Positions 9,560-19,060 of a stretch of 64,000 bases of DNA are shown one piece after another (the stretch's first letter is position 1; the number at the start of each line of letters is the position of its first letter). This DNA comes from Shewanella polaris (GTDB lineage Bacteria; Pseudomonadota; Gammaproteobacteria; Enterobacterales; Shewanellaceae), in contig NZ_CP041036.1 in the NCBI RefSeq assembly GCF_006385555.1, forward strand, positions 558,001 through 622,000, written 5' to 3'. The notes beneath the pieces were generated by a model. The model did no database searches, was not told the DNA's origin, and worked only from the letters and a program-made list of their open reading frames with translations. Made by a program: the position numbers and the translations under genes.

Positions 9560-9979
9560 TTAGCCTTTTACTTCTTTTCGGCTTTGAATCACTTTACGAT
9601 GTACTACAGAGTAATGGCGTAATCCAGCCGGTCCGTGGGACACCATAACAGATAATAAAATAATAAAGATGACTAATTCAGAGTTATATTCACTTATTTG
9701 AATAAATGAACCTAATAATATGACTTTTAATAGAGTGAGTACGCCCTTTAGTTGGATAAGCCAGCGCCAGTCTCGCACTATCTCCCAACTCATCAATAGC
9801 ACCCCTGAACATATTGCTATAATCCAATAATTTAACCAAATAGACATGTCTAGGTTAAAGATAATACCACCACCACTGCCGACAACACCGATAATATGTA
9901 ATGCTCTAAGTGAGGTTTTGCTTAGTCGTTCAATCCAAAATCGACGGGTTGATACCGATGATTGCTTTTGATTATTCAT
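9560..9979 (-). CDS. Small multi-pass membrane protein, 139 aa
   Basis: Four predicted membrane helices follow a short polar N-terminus. The first carries LRALHIIGVVGSGGGI, and the last ends in VMVSHGPAGLRHYSVVHRK before a basic cytoplasmic tail. The LHII-type first helix and the histidines at the end of the last helix recall small haem- or copper-related membrane families, but no family can be assigned. It is the first gene of a probable two-gene operon with the 96-residue membrane protein downstream. Confidence 0.7.
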   Translation of the reverse strand: MNNQKQSSVSTRRFWIERLSKTSLRALHIIGVVGSGGGIIFNLDMSIWLNYWIIAICSGVLLMSWEIVRDWRWLIQLKGVLTLLKVILLGSFIQISEYNSELVIFIILLSVMVSHGPAGLRHYSVVHRKVIQSRKEVKG

Positions 9980-10263
9980 ACTTTTACTCGTCGATGGAAT
10001 TACATTAAATTAACAATTTTAGTGTGTGCAAACAGTGATGTGTACAACAGTTTTTCTTTATTTATACCTTCGACAATATTGATTAGGCATTGAGTAATGT
10101 TCACGCTATATGATATCAAAGATCTTTATTGAAGAGTTTTGCTTATCGTTTATTCTTTAGGGTTGCTTTATTTTTTTAGCCACGAGAGGTGATAATCTGC
10201 TAATCAACACACCAGCCAAATTTGTGTTTGCTTTGGCAATATTGGGTTTTATCACAAAGATAG

Positions 10264-10333
10264 TACATGTCACTATAAAAATGTCATTTAAGCTCAATAT
10301 TTAAGATGATTTGAGTTCTTTATAGTGATGTAT
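10264..10333. repeat. Nested inverted repeat of about 70 bp
   Basis: The outer arms TCACTATAAA (10270-10279) and TTTATAGTGA (10319-10328) are perfect inverse complements. Inner arms CTCAA (10293-10297) and TTGAG (10311-10315) nest inside, with flanking complementarity TACAT/ATGTA. It lies in the ldhA upstream region and could be a small mobile repeat, a structured RNA or a hairpin. The surrounding gap 9980-10532 otherwise holds only the promoter area of ldhA. Confidence 0.6.
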
Positions 10334-10385
10334 TTTAGTCAAAAGGCTTATTTTTTATCATCCAAGTAATCTATCTAAATAGGTA

Positions 10386-10399
10386 TTGATCAGAATCAA
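10386..10399 (+). promoter_or_regulatory. FNR/EtrA-type binding site upstream of ldhA
   Basis: The sequence is TTGAT-CAGA-ATCAA, a perfect match to the FNR consensus TTGATnnnnATCAA. It lies 134 bases before the ldhA start. Anaerobic control of D-lactate dehydrogenase by an FNR/CRP-family regulator would fit its fermentative role. Confidence 0.65.
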
Positions 10400-10532
10400 A
10401 TTAGATCGAAATTTCATCTTCATCCAAGGTGATATTGGCGACAATATCTGTTAATTCACATACAATTAATCTATATACGGGCTGATCATGATGATTTGCT
10501 CATCAATCCGTTATTAACAAATTTGGATACTT

Positions 10533-11522
10533 ATGAAAATTGGATTTTTTAGCGCAAAGCCTTATGACATCCGTCACTTTAATCGTATGAATGAAAGCTT
10601 TAATGCTGGTATTGAATACTTTGATTATCGCCTTTGCATGCAAAACGTAAAACTAGCCGAAGGTTATGAAATTGTCTGTGCATTCGTAAATGACTCCTTA
10701 TGTGAAGAGGTGTTAGTCGAGCTCGCAAAAGGCGGGACAAAAATTATTGCCATGCGTTGTGCTGGTTTTAATAATGTCGACTTAGTTGCCGCAAAACGGT
10801 TAGGGTTAAAAGTGGTGAATGTGCCCGCTTACTCGCCAGAATCAGTTGCTGAACATACCGTGGCTTTAATGTTAACGCTTAATCGTAAAATTCATAAAGC
10901 GTATCAACGTACTCGTGACGCCAATTTTTCATTAACAGGGTTAGTTGGCTTTAACATGTTTGGTAAAACAGTGGGGGTGATAGGTACAGGTAAAATTGGC
11001 TTGGCAACCATTAAAATTCTATTAGGTTTTGGCTGTAAAGTGCTCGCGTATGATCCTTATCCAAACAAAGCGGTTATTGATCTTGGCATTGAATATGTTT
11101 CATTGGAGACTATGTATCCTCAATGCGACATCATTAGCTTACATTGCCCGCAAACCAAAGATAACCAACATTTACTCAATCAAATCAGCTTTCATAAAAT
11201 GAAGCCTGGCGTGATGGTAATTAATACCAGTCGAGGTGGATTATTAAATGCATTTGATGCCATGGAAGCGTTGAAAGACGGCCAAATTGGTTCATTAGGT
11301 TTAGACGTGTATGAAAATGAAAAAGGGTTATTTTTCGAAGATAAATCAAATGAAATTATTCAAGATGATGTTTTCCGTCGCTTGTCAGCTTGTCACAATG
11401 TAATTTTTACTGGTCACCAAGCCTTTTTAACGGAAGAAGCGTTAAACGCAATTGCCTTGACCACATTAACTAATGTAACTCAATTGACTACTGGGCAAGC
11501 TTGTAAAAATGAACTAATTTAA
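10533..11522 (+). CDS. ldhA: LdhA, fermentative D-lactate dehydrogenase
   Basis: An NAD-dependent D-2-hydroxyacid dehydrogenase that reduces pyruvate to D-lactate, regenerating NAD during anaerobiosis. The 329-residue length matches E. coli LdhA. Visible features are the opening KIGFFSAKPYDIRHF, the substrate segment RCAGFNNVDL, the nucleotide-binding GTGKIG within VGVIGTGKIGL, NTSRGGLLN with the catalytic Arg, the conserved Glu in DVYENEKGLFF, and the catalytic His in TGHQAFLT. A perfect FNR-type site lies upstream at 10386-10399. A dienelactone hydrolase-like gene follows about 100 bases downstream. Confidence 0.95.
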   Translation: MKIGFFSAKPYDIRHFNRMNESFNAGIEYFDYRLCMQNVKLAEGYEIVCAFVNDSLCEEVLVELAKGGTKIIAMRCAGFNNVDLVAAKRLGLKVVNVPAYSPESVAEHTVALMLTLNRKIHKAYQRTRDANFSLTGLVGFNMFGKTVGVIGTGKIGLATIKILLGFGCKVLAYDPYPNKAVIDLGIEYVSLETMYPQCDIISLHCPQTKDNQHLLNQISFHKMKPGVMVINTSRGGLLNAFDAMEALKDGQIGSLGLDVYENEKGLFFEDKSNEIIQDDVFRRLSACHNVIFTGHQAFLTEEALNAIALTTLTNVTQLTTGQACKNELI

Positions 11523-11619
11523 ATCATATATATTGAGACGGGTGCTTATGCACAAACAATCGCTACACTATGGTCTAACTTAAAAAGTTTGAGATTTAGT
11601 GAAACATAAATGGAATATT

Positions 11620-12357
11620 ATGATTACAACAACTGAGATCCACGATGTTAAAACGGCCACAGGCTTAATGCGAACCACGCTTTATCGTCCGGATATTAGA
11701 GGTCAATTTGCAACAATCATTTTTTACTCAGAAATATTCCAGCAAACCGCACCAATAGCTCGTTCAGCTGCTATTTTAGCAAGCCATGGCTTTGTAGTAT
11801 TAGTGCCAGAAGTGTTTCATGAACTCAATCCTATCGGCACCGTGTTGGCGTATGATGATGCAGGTAAAGATAAAGGAAATGCCGACAAGTGGGCTAAGCC
11901 TTTAGAGCATCATGACAGTGATACTTGCGCGTTAGTTGATTTTGCTCGTGCACAGCCATTTTGCAGTGATAAATTAGGTGCAATGGGTGTATGTATTGGT
12001 GGGCATTTAGCTTATCGAGCGGCACTTAATCCAGACATTAGTGGCGCTTTTTGTTTATATCCCACAGATATTCATTCAAATACTTTACCTTGTGATGTAG
12101 GTAATGACTCTCTTACTTGTACTAATGATATGAAAAGTGAATTAGTGATGGTATTTGGCAAACAAGACCCACATGTCAGCAAAGAAGGACGTCAACTTAT
12201 TTACCAAAAGCTTGAACAGGCCAATGCAAACTTTACTTGGCTTGAGGTGAATGCTCAGCATGCGTTTATGCGAGATGAAGGTGAACGTTACGATGCCGCT
12301 TTAGCCTTGCAAATGTATTTACAGGCGGTGGCATTTTTTCATCGGGTACTTAATTGA
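11620..12357 (+). CDS. Dienelactone hydrolase-family protein
   Basis: An alpha/beta hydrolase of the DLH family, about 245 aa and cytoplasmic. The nucleophile elbow is GVCIGG with Cys125, the cysteine typical of DLH rather than serine. The acid is probably Asp in FGKQDPHVS and the base His in NAQHAFMRD, which completes the triad. The physiological substrate is unknown, since many proteobacterial members sit outside aromatic degradation pathways. The start is uncertain: ATG at 11620 is preferred because it begins the conserved region, while GTG at 11599 would add seven residues. It may share the ldhA transcript, and a terminator follows. Confidence 0.85.
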   Translation: MITTTEIHDVKTATGLMRTTLYRPDIRGQFATIIFYSEIFQQTAPIARSAAILASHGFVVLVPEVFHELNPIGTVLAYDDAGKDKGNADKWAKPLEHHDSDTCALVDFARAQPFCSDKLGAMGVCIGGHLAYRAALNPDISGAFCLYPTDIHSNTLPCDVGNDSLTCTNDMKSELVMVFGKQDPHVSKEGRQLIYQKLEQANANFTWLEVNAQHAFMRDEGERYDAALALQMYLQAVAFFHRVLN

Positions 12358-12381
12358 TTCTTACAACCAAGATGGATCTCC

Positions 12382-12405
12382 AAAGGCGCATGTTGCGCCT
12401 TTTTT
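12382..12405 (+). terminator. Rho-independent terminator
   Basis: The stem AAAGGCGCA/TGCGCCTTT has loop TGT and a six-T tail. It closes the ldhA/hydrolase unit and may also serve the convergent channel gene. Confidence 0.85.
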
Positions 12406-12464
12406 ATGCCTAAAACCCGTTAACTTAATGGCTTATGCTTGCTATTTATATTAGCTATTTTACA

Positions 12465-13007
12465 TTAGCTATTACGTTTAGGTATTACACGTCTTACAAG
12501 TGGCTTTTTCTTTAACGGTTGGTCATTAGATAGTTTGACCACGCCTTTTTGTAATAAAAGGCTGTTTGGGTATGTCATCACGTCACCAGACTCGCGTTTA
12601 ATTAAAATGTGAAATAATGCGATTTCAACAATCACTCCAGACATATCCTCGTCTTTTTCGACAATTCTAATTCGGTCACCAATGCGATACGGGAAGACAA
12701 AAAAGATCAACACTCCAGCAGTAATATTACTGAGAATTGACCATTGGGCGAACAAGGCCACACCTAATACGGCAAAAGCAGATGATACAAATAGTGAGAC
12801 GTCTTGGTAACCTAACCCCAGTGATACAGCCATAAGCGACAGCGTAACAAAAAACATAAAGTAAGAAATAAGCCGAGTGACTAAACGACTGCGTACCTCG
12901 TTAACTTGCTTTTTTTGCGCATGCAGTTTTATCCAATTTTTGACTTGGCGCTGTGCAAATAAGAATACCGCTAAATATAAAACACACATCAGCAACTGAT
13001 AAAACAT
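12465..13007 (-). CDS. Small MscS-family mechanosensitive channel protein
   Basis: A 180-residue inner-membrane protein with about three helices: residues 2-18, about 45-65, and the pore-type helix about 70-100. They are followed by the MscS beta domain, with IGDRIRIVEKDEDMSGVIVEI and YPNSLLLQKGVVKL as the characteristic motifs. It is shorter than E. coli MscS (286) because the C-terminal alpha/beta cage domain is missing and a basic tail (KKKPLVRRVIPKR) ends the protein. A role in osmotic tension release is expected from the family but not shown for such short forms. It is monocistronic. Confidence 0.82.
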   Translation of the reverse strand: MFYQLLMCVLYLAVFLFAQRQVKNWIKLHAQKKQVNEVRSRLVTRLISYFMFFVTLSLMAVSLGLGYQDVSLFVSSAFAVLGVALFAQWSILSNITAGVLIFFVFPYRIGDRIRIVEKDEDMSGVIVEIALFHILIKRESGDVMTYPNSLLLQKGVVKLSNDQPLKKKPLVRRVIPKRNS

Positions 13008-13157
13008 GTTAATTCCCTGCCAGATAATGAATAGAAATAATCGAGTCGATAGCGCTAATTGGTGTAATTACGCCCAGACTTGATACTTTCATTTGGGGTA
13101 CAATACGGTTTTGTTGTTGGTTAACTTAATTAGCCAAGCCTCCCCGTAGAGTAAAGT

Positions 13158-13901
13158 ATGTCCGATTATAAAGTATTGCATGTCGACAGTGATAGTGTTG
13201 GTGATTTTTGTGTGCTCGACGATGGTGATTTTAGACTATTGTCCTTTGGTGATAACGACGAGCAAAGCAAAATGTATAAAGCACAACCGCACGTGCCACA
13301 ACATACTTATGTTCAAGCCATGCTTGCGGTATTGTTATTTACTCAACCCAAAAGTGTGATTATTTTAGGTTTAGGTGGCGGAGCATTAGTACATTCACTT
13401 CGGCATGTTGATGCTGCGATTAAAATTACCGCAGTTGAATTACGTGAACGCGTAATAGAAGTTGCCAAACGGTTCTTTCAATTACCCTTGAGTAAAAAGC
13501 TGAACATAGTTCATCAAGATGCCAATGAATTTTTACAACGTGCAGAGCACAAAAAAGTCGATGTGATTTTTGCCGATATATACAGCAACAAAGGTGTAGA
13601 CAAGCAGCAGTTATCGACATTATTTATTGGTCAAGCAAAGCAACTGCTTAAAGCTGATGGTTTTTTAGTGCTTAATTGTTGGAAAGAACACAGTCGCGAT
13701 ATACAACTTCGAGACACACTTTATAGCCACTTTACTCATGTTTATGCTTGTTTAACCGGAGGCGGTAACTGGGTTGTTTATGCCACCAATGGCATTAATA
13801 GCTTTGGCGCGGCTAACAATAAACAAGCATTACAAGCGTTATCGCAAAAGCTAGATACCAATATTAGCCGTGTATTAACGCGGTTTGGTGCTTGGGAATA
13901 G
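13158..13901 (+). CDS. Spermidine synthase-like methyltransferase-fold protein
   Basis: A 247-residue cytosolic protein with the Rossmann fold of the spermidine synthase/SAM-methyltransferase clan. The glycine-rich motif is IILGLGGGALVHSL, followed by ITAVELRERVIEVAKRFF for the acidic ribose-binding loop and VDVIFADIYSNKGV as the motif near the active site. No N-terminal spermidine synthase beta domain is obvious, and polyamine synthesis is not certain. Many proteobacteria carry this type as an uncharacterised SpeE-like protein. The gene is single and ends about 240 bases before ahpC. Confidence 0.8.
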   Translation: MSDYKVLHVDSDSVGDFCVLDDGDFRLLSFGDNDEQSKMYKAQPHVPQHTYVQAMLAVLLFTQPKSVIILGLGGGALVHSLRHVDAAIKITAVELRERVIEVAKRFFQLPLSKKLNIVHQDANEFLQRAEHKKVDVIFADIYSNKGVDKQQLSTLFIGQAKQLLKADGFLVLNCWKEHSRDIQLRDTLYSHFTHVYACLTGGGNWVVYATNGINSFGAANNKQALQALSQKLDTNISRVLTRFGAWE

Positions 13902-14142
13902 CCTTAATGAGTTAATCCGATTACTCGATGTATGAGGCAGGCTTAAGGCCGGCGTTCGGTTAAATCGATTAACAATTAGGTTAATATAAAAAAACGATTA
14001 GGATGATAGTTTTTATCCGTTATACTTAATGTCACTCCATCGCTATTATGATTCACATCAGATGACGAACACATTGTTCAACATCACCGACACCATATTG
14101 GTTTCGGGTTAAACGTTAATCTTAATCTCAATGGAGCATGAC

Positions 14143-14712
14143 ATGACACAATCTATCATCAACAGCACTATCAAGCCATTCAAAGCAACTGCATTTCACA
14201 ACGGTGCATTCGTTGAAGTTACCGAGCAAGACTTATTAGGTAAGTGGTCAGTAGTCTTTTTCTACCCAGCAGACTTCACTTTTGTTTGTCCTACTGAATT
14301 AGGCGACATGGCTGATCATTACGAAAAGTTACAAGCAATGGGTGTTGAAGTGTACTCAGTATCAACTGACACGCATTTTACACACAAAGCTTGGCATTCA
14401 AGTTCAGACACTATCAGCAAAATCACTTATCCAATGATTGGTGACCCAACTGGCGCAATCACTCGTAACTTCGGTGTGATGATTGAAGAAGACGGTTTAG
14501 CACTTCGTGGAACTTTCGTGATGAACCCTGAAGGCGAAGTTAAAGTTGCTGAAATCCATGACTTAGGTATTGGCCGTAGCGCTTCAGAACTTGTTCGTAA
14601 AATTCAAGCTGCACAATATGTTGCCACACACGATGGTGAAGTATGTCCAGCTAAATGGCAACCAGGTGAAGAAACTCTCGCTCCTTCAATTGACCTAGTC
14701 GGTAAAATCTAA
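14143..14712 (+). CDS. ahpC: AhpC, alkyl hydroperoxide reductase peroxiredoxin subunit
   Basis: A typical 2-Cys peroxiredoxin that reduces hydrogen peroxide and organic peroxides using electrons from AhpF. The peroxidatic Cys is in [11 protein letters not shown] and the resolving Cys in GEVCPAKW. Nearly every block of E. coli AhpC ([30 protein letters not shown]-like end) is present. The start is ATG at 14143, placed by GGAG six bases upstream. An in-frame ATG at 14131 would overlap that ribosome site and is less likely. Regulation by OxyR is expected from the family, but only a poor half-site (GATAG near 14000) is visible. Confidence 0.97.
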   Translation: MTQSIINSTIKPFKATAFHNGAFVEVTEQDLLGKWSVVFFYPADFTFVCPTELGDMADHYEKLQAMGVEVYSVSTDTHFTHKAWHSSSDTISKITYPMIGDPTGAITRNFGVMIEEDGLALRGTFVMNPEGEVKVAEIHDLGIGRSASELVRKIQAAQYVATHDGEVCPAKWQPGEETLAPSIDLVGKI

Positions 14713-14823
14713 CCACTAAGCTCACCCTTAGGTTAGTAATATCATCTCCAGTTGGTCGGTGCTCCCCCTGCACCGACTAACACTTCCCACACTTATTCAC
14801 CATTTTCCCTATTAGGAGTTGTT

Positions 14824-16389
14824 ATGTTAGATGCGAATGTAAAAAATCAACTGAAAACCTATCTGCAAAACCTCAAGCGCCCAGTTGAACTTGTCGTATC
14901 TGCAGATGACTCAAACAAAGGCAAAGAACTAACCAGCCTAGCCCAAGACATTGTTGACTCATCAGACTTAGTGTCAGTTACGTATCAACAAGACCAGCGT
15001 ACACCAAGCATGAGTGTGATTAACCCTCAAGCTGCAACCAACATTACCTTTGCTGGATTGCCAATGGGCCATGAATTTACCTCACTAGTGCTTGCGCTAT
15101 TACACAGCGGCGGACATCCGATTAAGTTGGATGCGGATATCATTGAACAAATCCGTCAATTGCCTGGTGAATTCCATTTTGAAACTTATATTTCGTTAAG
15201 TTGCCAAACCTGTCCTGAAGTTATCCAAGCACTGAATATGATGGCAGCTATTAACCCCAATATTACTAACGTGATGATAGACGGTGCGCTTTTCCAACAG
15301 GAAGTGAGCGATCGCAACATCATGTCAGTTCCATCAGTATTTTTAAATGGCGAAGCCTTCTCTGTAGGTGCTATTAGCGTTGTTGAAGTACTGAATAAAT
15401 TAGATAAAAATGCCGCGGGCAGACAAGCCGAGCAATTAAACCAAAAGTCAGTTTTTGATATGTTAGTGGTTGGTGGTGGCCCAGCAGGCGCTGCAGCGGC
15501 AATTTACTCTGCCCGTAAGGGCTTAAATACCGGTATTGTGGCCGATAAGTTTGGCGGTCAAGTTGCTGAAACTGTCGGTATTGAAAACTTTATCTCAGTG
15601 TCTAAAACCGAAGGCCCTAAATTGGTGGCCAATTTAGAAGCCCACGTTAACGATTATGACGTCGACATTATGCAAAACCAGCGCGCTCTGAGTCTCGCTA
15701 AAAATGGTCTGTTTGATGTGACCTTGGAAAGTGGAGCCACATTAAGCAGTAAAACGATAGTATTAGCCACAGGTGCACGTTGGAGAGAAATGAACGTCCC
15801 TGGTGAGCAAGAGTATCGCGGTAAAGGCGTAGCATATTGCCCGCACTGTGATGGGCCACTATTTAAAGGCAAACGCGTAGCGGTAATTGGCGGCGGTAAT
15901 TCAGGTATTGAAGCCGCTATCGATCTTGCAAACATTGTTGAACACGTTACTGTACTTGAGTTTGATAGTAAGTTACGTGCTGACGAAGTATTACAGCGAA
16001 AAGCTAAATCAATGGGTAATATCACTATTATTACTCAAGCTATGACCACAGAAGTTCAAGGTGACGGTACACGTGTTACTAGCTTAACTTACACCGATCG
16101 TGCAACAGGCGACAATCATAAAGTTGAGTTAGCAGGTATCTTTGTGCAAATTGGTTTAGTACCAAATACCGAGTGGTTAAAAGGGGTTGTTGATATGACT
16201 CCTCGCGGCGAAATCATTGTCGATGAACGAGGCCAAACTTCTATCCCTGGCGTATTTGCAGCTGGTGATGTAACAAATACTCCGTTTAAGCAAATTATTA
16301 TTGCTATGGGGAGCGGTGCAACGGCATCATTGGGGGCGTTTGATTACTTAATCAGACACTCAGAAGAGACTGATGTAAAAGCTGCGTAA
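14824..16389 (+). CDS. ahpF: AhpF, alkyl hydroperoxide reductase flavoprotein
   Basis: An FAD-containing NADH-dependent disulfide reductase that recharges AhpC. At 521 aa it equals the length of E. coli AhpF. Its N-terminal tandem thioredoxin-like domain carries redox pair SCQTCPEV near residue 130. The FAD motif is [14 protein letters not shown], the second redox pair is [11 protein letters not shown], the NADH motif is [14 protein letters not shown], and the C-terminal FAD motif is VFAAGDVT. The ATG at 14824 has AGGAG five bases upstream. An upstream in-frame start would give an implausible Pro-rich extension. It is 111 bases after ahpC, in the same direction. Confidence 0.97.
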   Translation: MLDANVKNQLKTYLQNLKRPVELVVSADDSNKGKELTSLAQDIVDSSDLVSVTYQQDQRTPSMSVINPQAATNITFAGLPMGHEFTSLVLALLHSGGHPIKLDADIIEQIRQLPGEFHFETYISLSCQTCPEVIQALNMMAAINPNITNVMIDGALFQQEVSDRNIMSVPSVFLNGEAFSVGAISVVEVLNKLDKNAAGRQAEQLNQKSVFDMLVVGGGPAGAAAAIYSARKGLNTGIVADKFGGQVAETVGIENFISVSKTEGPKLVANLEAHVNDYDVDIMQNQRALSLAKNGLFDVTLESGATLSSKTIVLATGARWREMNVPGEQEYRGKGVAYCPHCDGPLFKGKRVAVIGGGNSGIEAAIDLANIVEHVTVLEFDSKLRADEVLQRKAKSMGNITIITQAMTTEVQGDGTRVTSLTYTDRATGDNHKVELAGIFVQIGLVPNTEWLKGVVDMTPRGEIIVDERGQTSIPGVFAAGDVTNTPFKQIIIAMGSGATASLGAFDYLIRHSEETDVKAA

Positions 16390-16438
16390 GAATTGTAAGA
16401 CTCGTTATATTAGAGTTTTTGTAAACTCACCGAATAAA

Positions 16439-16467
16439 AATAGTCTGCATTTTGCCGGCTATTTTTT
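16439..16467 (+). terminator. Rho-independent terminator after ahpF
   Basis: A ten-base stem AATAGTCTGC/GCCGGCTATT (two T-G pairs) with loop ATTTT is followed by six T. Confidence 0.8.
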
Positions 16468-16469
16468 GT

Positions 16470-17121
16470 ATATTTATCAGGGCCAGCTTTTGTTTCGTGG
16501 TTAAAATCCGTTCGATATAAATAGTTTGGTTTTTTATATAATAAAATGGACTAAAGCGTTATAGAAGAAGCCTCTAAATACGCTATTAATTTGCAACAAA
16601 GCGATTCAACAAAATAAATTAAAGACCGTTTAACAGAACTCTTTGGGTAGCGCTTGTGACGTATTTATATTTCGTTATAAATATCTTATGTAGGATCGCG
16701 CTGCATGTCATAAGCTCTGTCTTGCATGAAATCCCACACTCTGCACCTCAAAAATCATCTTGAAAGATAAGCGAGCCCTAGTAACTTTTCACCGCATGGA
16801 TTAGCAGTTTATCAATAACTGATAAAGAAACTAATACATTAGAAAAATTTCAAGTATATTCAACTTAGGTCGATAGCCTTTATATACATAAATGATGGAT
16901 AGTCATTTATGTATAAGCTTTGTCTCGTTAGATAGTATTTTGATAACACTTAATATGGTGAATTGGCTAAAGATTGATGTTAAACGGTATCCGTTGCAAC
17001 ACAATAACAACCTCAAGGATTGAGATTAGACATCAGGGTTCTCCATAGCAATATCTAAGTAGCTGGTTGAAAAGCTCTATATTTGTTTTATTTTCATTGA
17101 ATTACCGCTTGGGAGCGCACT
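16470..17121. other. Intergenic region ahpF to chemoreceptor
   Basis: About 650 bases without a recognisable gene. It holds one long perfect inverted repeat at 16883-16915 and presumably the chemoreceptor promoter. Confidence 0.6.
16883..16915. repeat. Perfect 13-bp inverted repeat
   Basis: The arms TATACATAAATGA and TCATTTATGTATA are exact inverse complements separated by TGGATAG. No T run follows, so this is not an ordinary terminator. It could be an operator, a small-RNA hairpin or a repeat-element end. Confidence 0.75.
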
Positions 17122-18741
17122 ATGAATTGGTTTAGTAACATGTCAATCTTTAAAAAAGTAGGATTGATTTTTGTTTTGTCAGTCATTATTTTTGCGGTGA
17201 ATCTTGCAATCAGCACAGTTGCAATTAACAAAAACCGCAACACTTTGTCTTTTATGGAAACTCAAGTGGCGCAACGAGTTGAACTTGCAAATCAAAACGT
17301 TATTTATGTGCAGCGTTTAGATGAACTATATACTCAGTCAGTATCCTTTGCTGATGAAGATTTGCTCGAGAATGCTCATAAAACTTTCTCTTCACTGAAT
17401 AATAATTTAACCAACTTACTCGCTATCGATCAGTTAGAAACTTCAGCTTTATCGCTATTATCTAAGAGCCTCCATGAATACAATACCATGACAGCATCGC
17501 TCGCTAAAGGGATGTTAGATGGCACTATTGATATGGCTGATGTAGGGAAAATTAGTCAGAAGAAAGCCAAAGTTTTTGATCAATTAACGAAAGGGATCAC
17601 GGCTTATAAAGCAGATAAAGTAAATGAATTTAGTTCGACAATTAAAGAAGCTAGCGATCGCTCTGAACAAAGTTTATATCTGACATTAAGCATTGGGCTT
17701 TCATTGCTTGTATTAATGGCTATTGTCACCATTTCAATTGCCAAAGCCATTAGTGGTTCTGCTGGTGATGTAGCCAGTTCGCTTGGTGAATTAGCTGACG
17801 GTAAAGGTAACTTACGTCACCAACTTACTGTCGCTGGTACTGATGAACTCGGACAAGTTTCGAGTAATTTTAACCGTTTTTTACGTTTACTTGCAGATTC
17901 GATTGAGCGTGTGGTGAGTGTAACCAGTCCGCTATTAGACAGTGCATCATCGTTAAAAGAACGAATGACGTTAGCGACGAAGGCCACTAAGCAACAAAGC
18001 CACGATGCTAAAGCCGTGCATATGTCGATGGAAGAAATGCGCCACTCGGTAAATGATATTTCACATAGTGCTCAGCAAGCTGCAGAGGCTGCACAAGTTG
18101 CTGAGCGAGAAGCTACTGAGGGTTTGGCTGTAGTACAACGTACAGTGAGAATTTCACAAGAACTTAACTCAGGTATTGAGCTGGCATCGAACTCAATTCA
18201 TGAGTTAGCCAAAGACACCGAAAGTGTTGGCTCCATTTTGAATGTGATTACCTCTATTGCAGATCAAACAAATTTATTGGCGTTAAATGCCGCCATTGAA
18301 GCAGCTAGAGCGGGTGAGCATGGGCGAGGATTCGCCGTTGTTGCTGATGAAGTACGTGCTTTGGCGTCTAAAACAGCGGATGCCACAAGTGAAATTCGTG
18401 GTGTACTCGACAAACTGAAAGTTGCGGCAGAATCATCAGTCAGCACCATGGATGTTGCTATCACTAAATCATCTGAAAATGAGCGTTATGCAAAAGATAC
18501 CGGAGAGGTATTAAGTTCAATTCAGTCAAAAATTGTCAGTATTAATAGCATGAATACTCATATAGCTTCTGCTACTGAGCAGCAATCTATGGTTGCTGCT
18601 AGTGTTGCTAATAATGTGGCCGAAATGAATGCTTCATTCGAGCAAACGCTCAGTATTCTTGCAGAAGTACAGGATATATCAGAAGGACTAGATGGTTTTG
18701 CTAATGAGCTTAGCCATGCTACTTCACAATTTAAATTATAA
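17122..18741 (+). CDS. Methyl-accepting chemotaxis protein
   Basis: A membrane chemoreceptor of 539 aa that signals to CheA/CheW. A membrane helix at residues about 10-32 is followed by a periplasmic four-helix-bundle-like sensor (about 33-185) and a second helix (about 187-208). A HAMP domain ([29 protein letters not shown]) leads into the long cytoplasmic coiled coil. The signature hairpin tip is [20 protein letters not shown] with [15 protein letters not shown]. The ligand cannot be predicted from sequence. It starts with ATG after GGGAG and stands alone. Confidence 0.95.
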   Translation: MNWFSNMSIFKKVGLIFVLSVIIFAVNLAISTVAINKNRNTLSFMETQVAQRVELANQNVIYVQRLDELYTQSVSFADEDLLENAHKTFSSLNNNLTNLLAIDQLETSALSLLSKSLHEYNTMTASLAKGMLDGTIDMADVGKISQKKAKVFDQLTKGITAYKADKVNEFSSTIKEASDRSEQSLYLTLSIGLSLLVLMAIVTISIAKAISGSAGDVASSLGELADGKGNLRHQLTVAGTDELGQVSSNFNRFLRLLADSIERVVSVTSPLLDSASSLKERMTLATKATKQQSHDAKAVHMSMEEMRHSVNDISHSAQQAAEAAQVAEREATEGLAVVQRTVRISQELNSGIELASNSIHELAKDTESVGSILNVITSIADQTNLLALNAAIEAARAGEHGRGFAVVADEVRALASKTADATSEIRGVLDKLKVAAESSVSTMDVAITKSSENERYAKDTGEVLSSIQSKIVSINSMNTHIASATEQQSMVAASVANNVAEMNASFEQTLSILAEVQDISEGLDGFANELSHATSQFKL

Positions 18742-18768
18742 TATTGTCCCTAATTCCGCACGATAATT

Positions 18769-18797
18769 AAAAGCAGAGAGAAATCTCTGCTTTTTTG
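18769..18797 (+). terminator. Rho-independent terminator after chemoreceptor
   Basis: The stem AAAAGCAGAGA/TCTCTGCTTTT encloses a GAAA loop and is followed by T. The rest of the gap up to 19060 is AT-rich and should contain the promoter of the condensin-like operon. Confidence 0.92.
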
Positions 18798-19060
18798 TTT
18801 ATGTTCTAGTCTAAAATCTTCTATTTAGTTGTGTCACTTGGTTATATTTATTGCATTTAAACAGTTTAGAGATATTGGCTGCATTGTTAGACGCCATTTT
18901 TGAATTATTTAGCGTATTATAAAGCCAATTTTTGTGGGTGAAAATTGCCTCTAAGCTGTGTTTGTTTTACTTTATTTAAATTGAATAAATAAATGTTATT
19001 TTTTCATCTGTATTTTGCTTCTTTGTCACTGTTATGTGAGCTGTTTGGAAAAGGATTATC

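Noticed and set aside
13990-14030. OxyR binding site before ahpC
   Set aside because: Only one half (GATAG) fits. The second half does not match the ATAG-CTAT spacing well enough.
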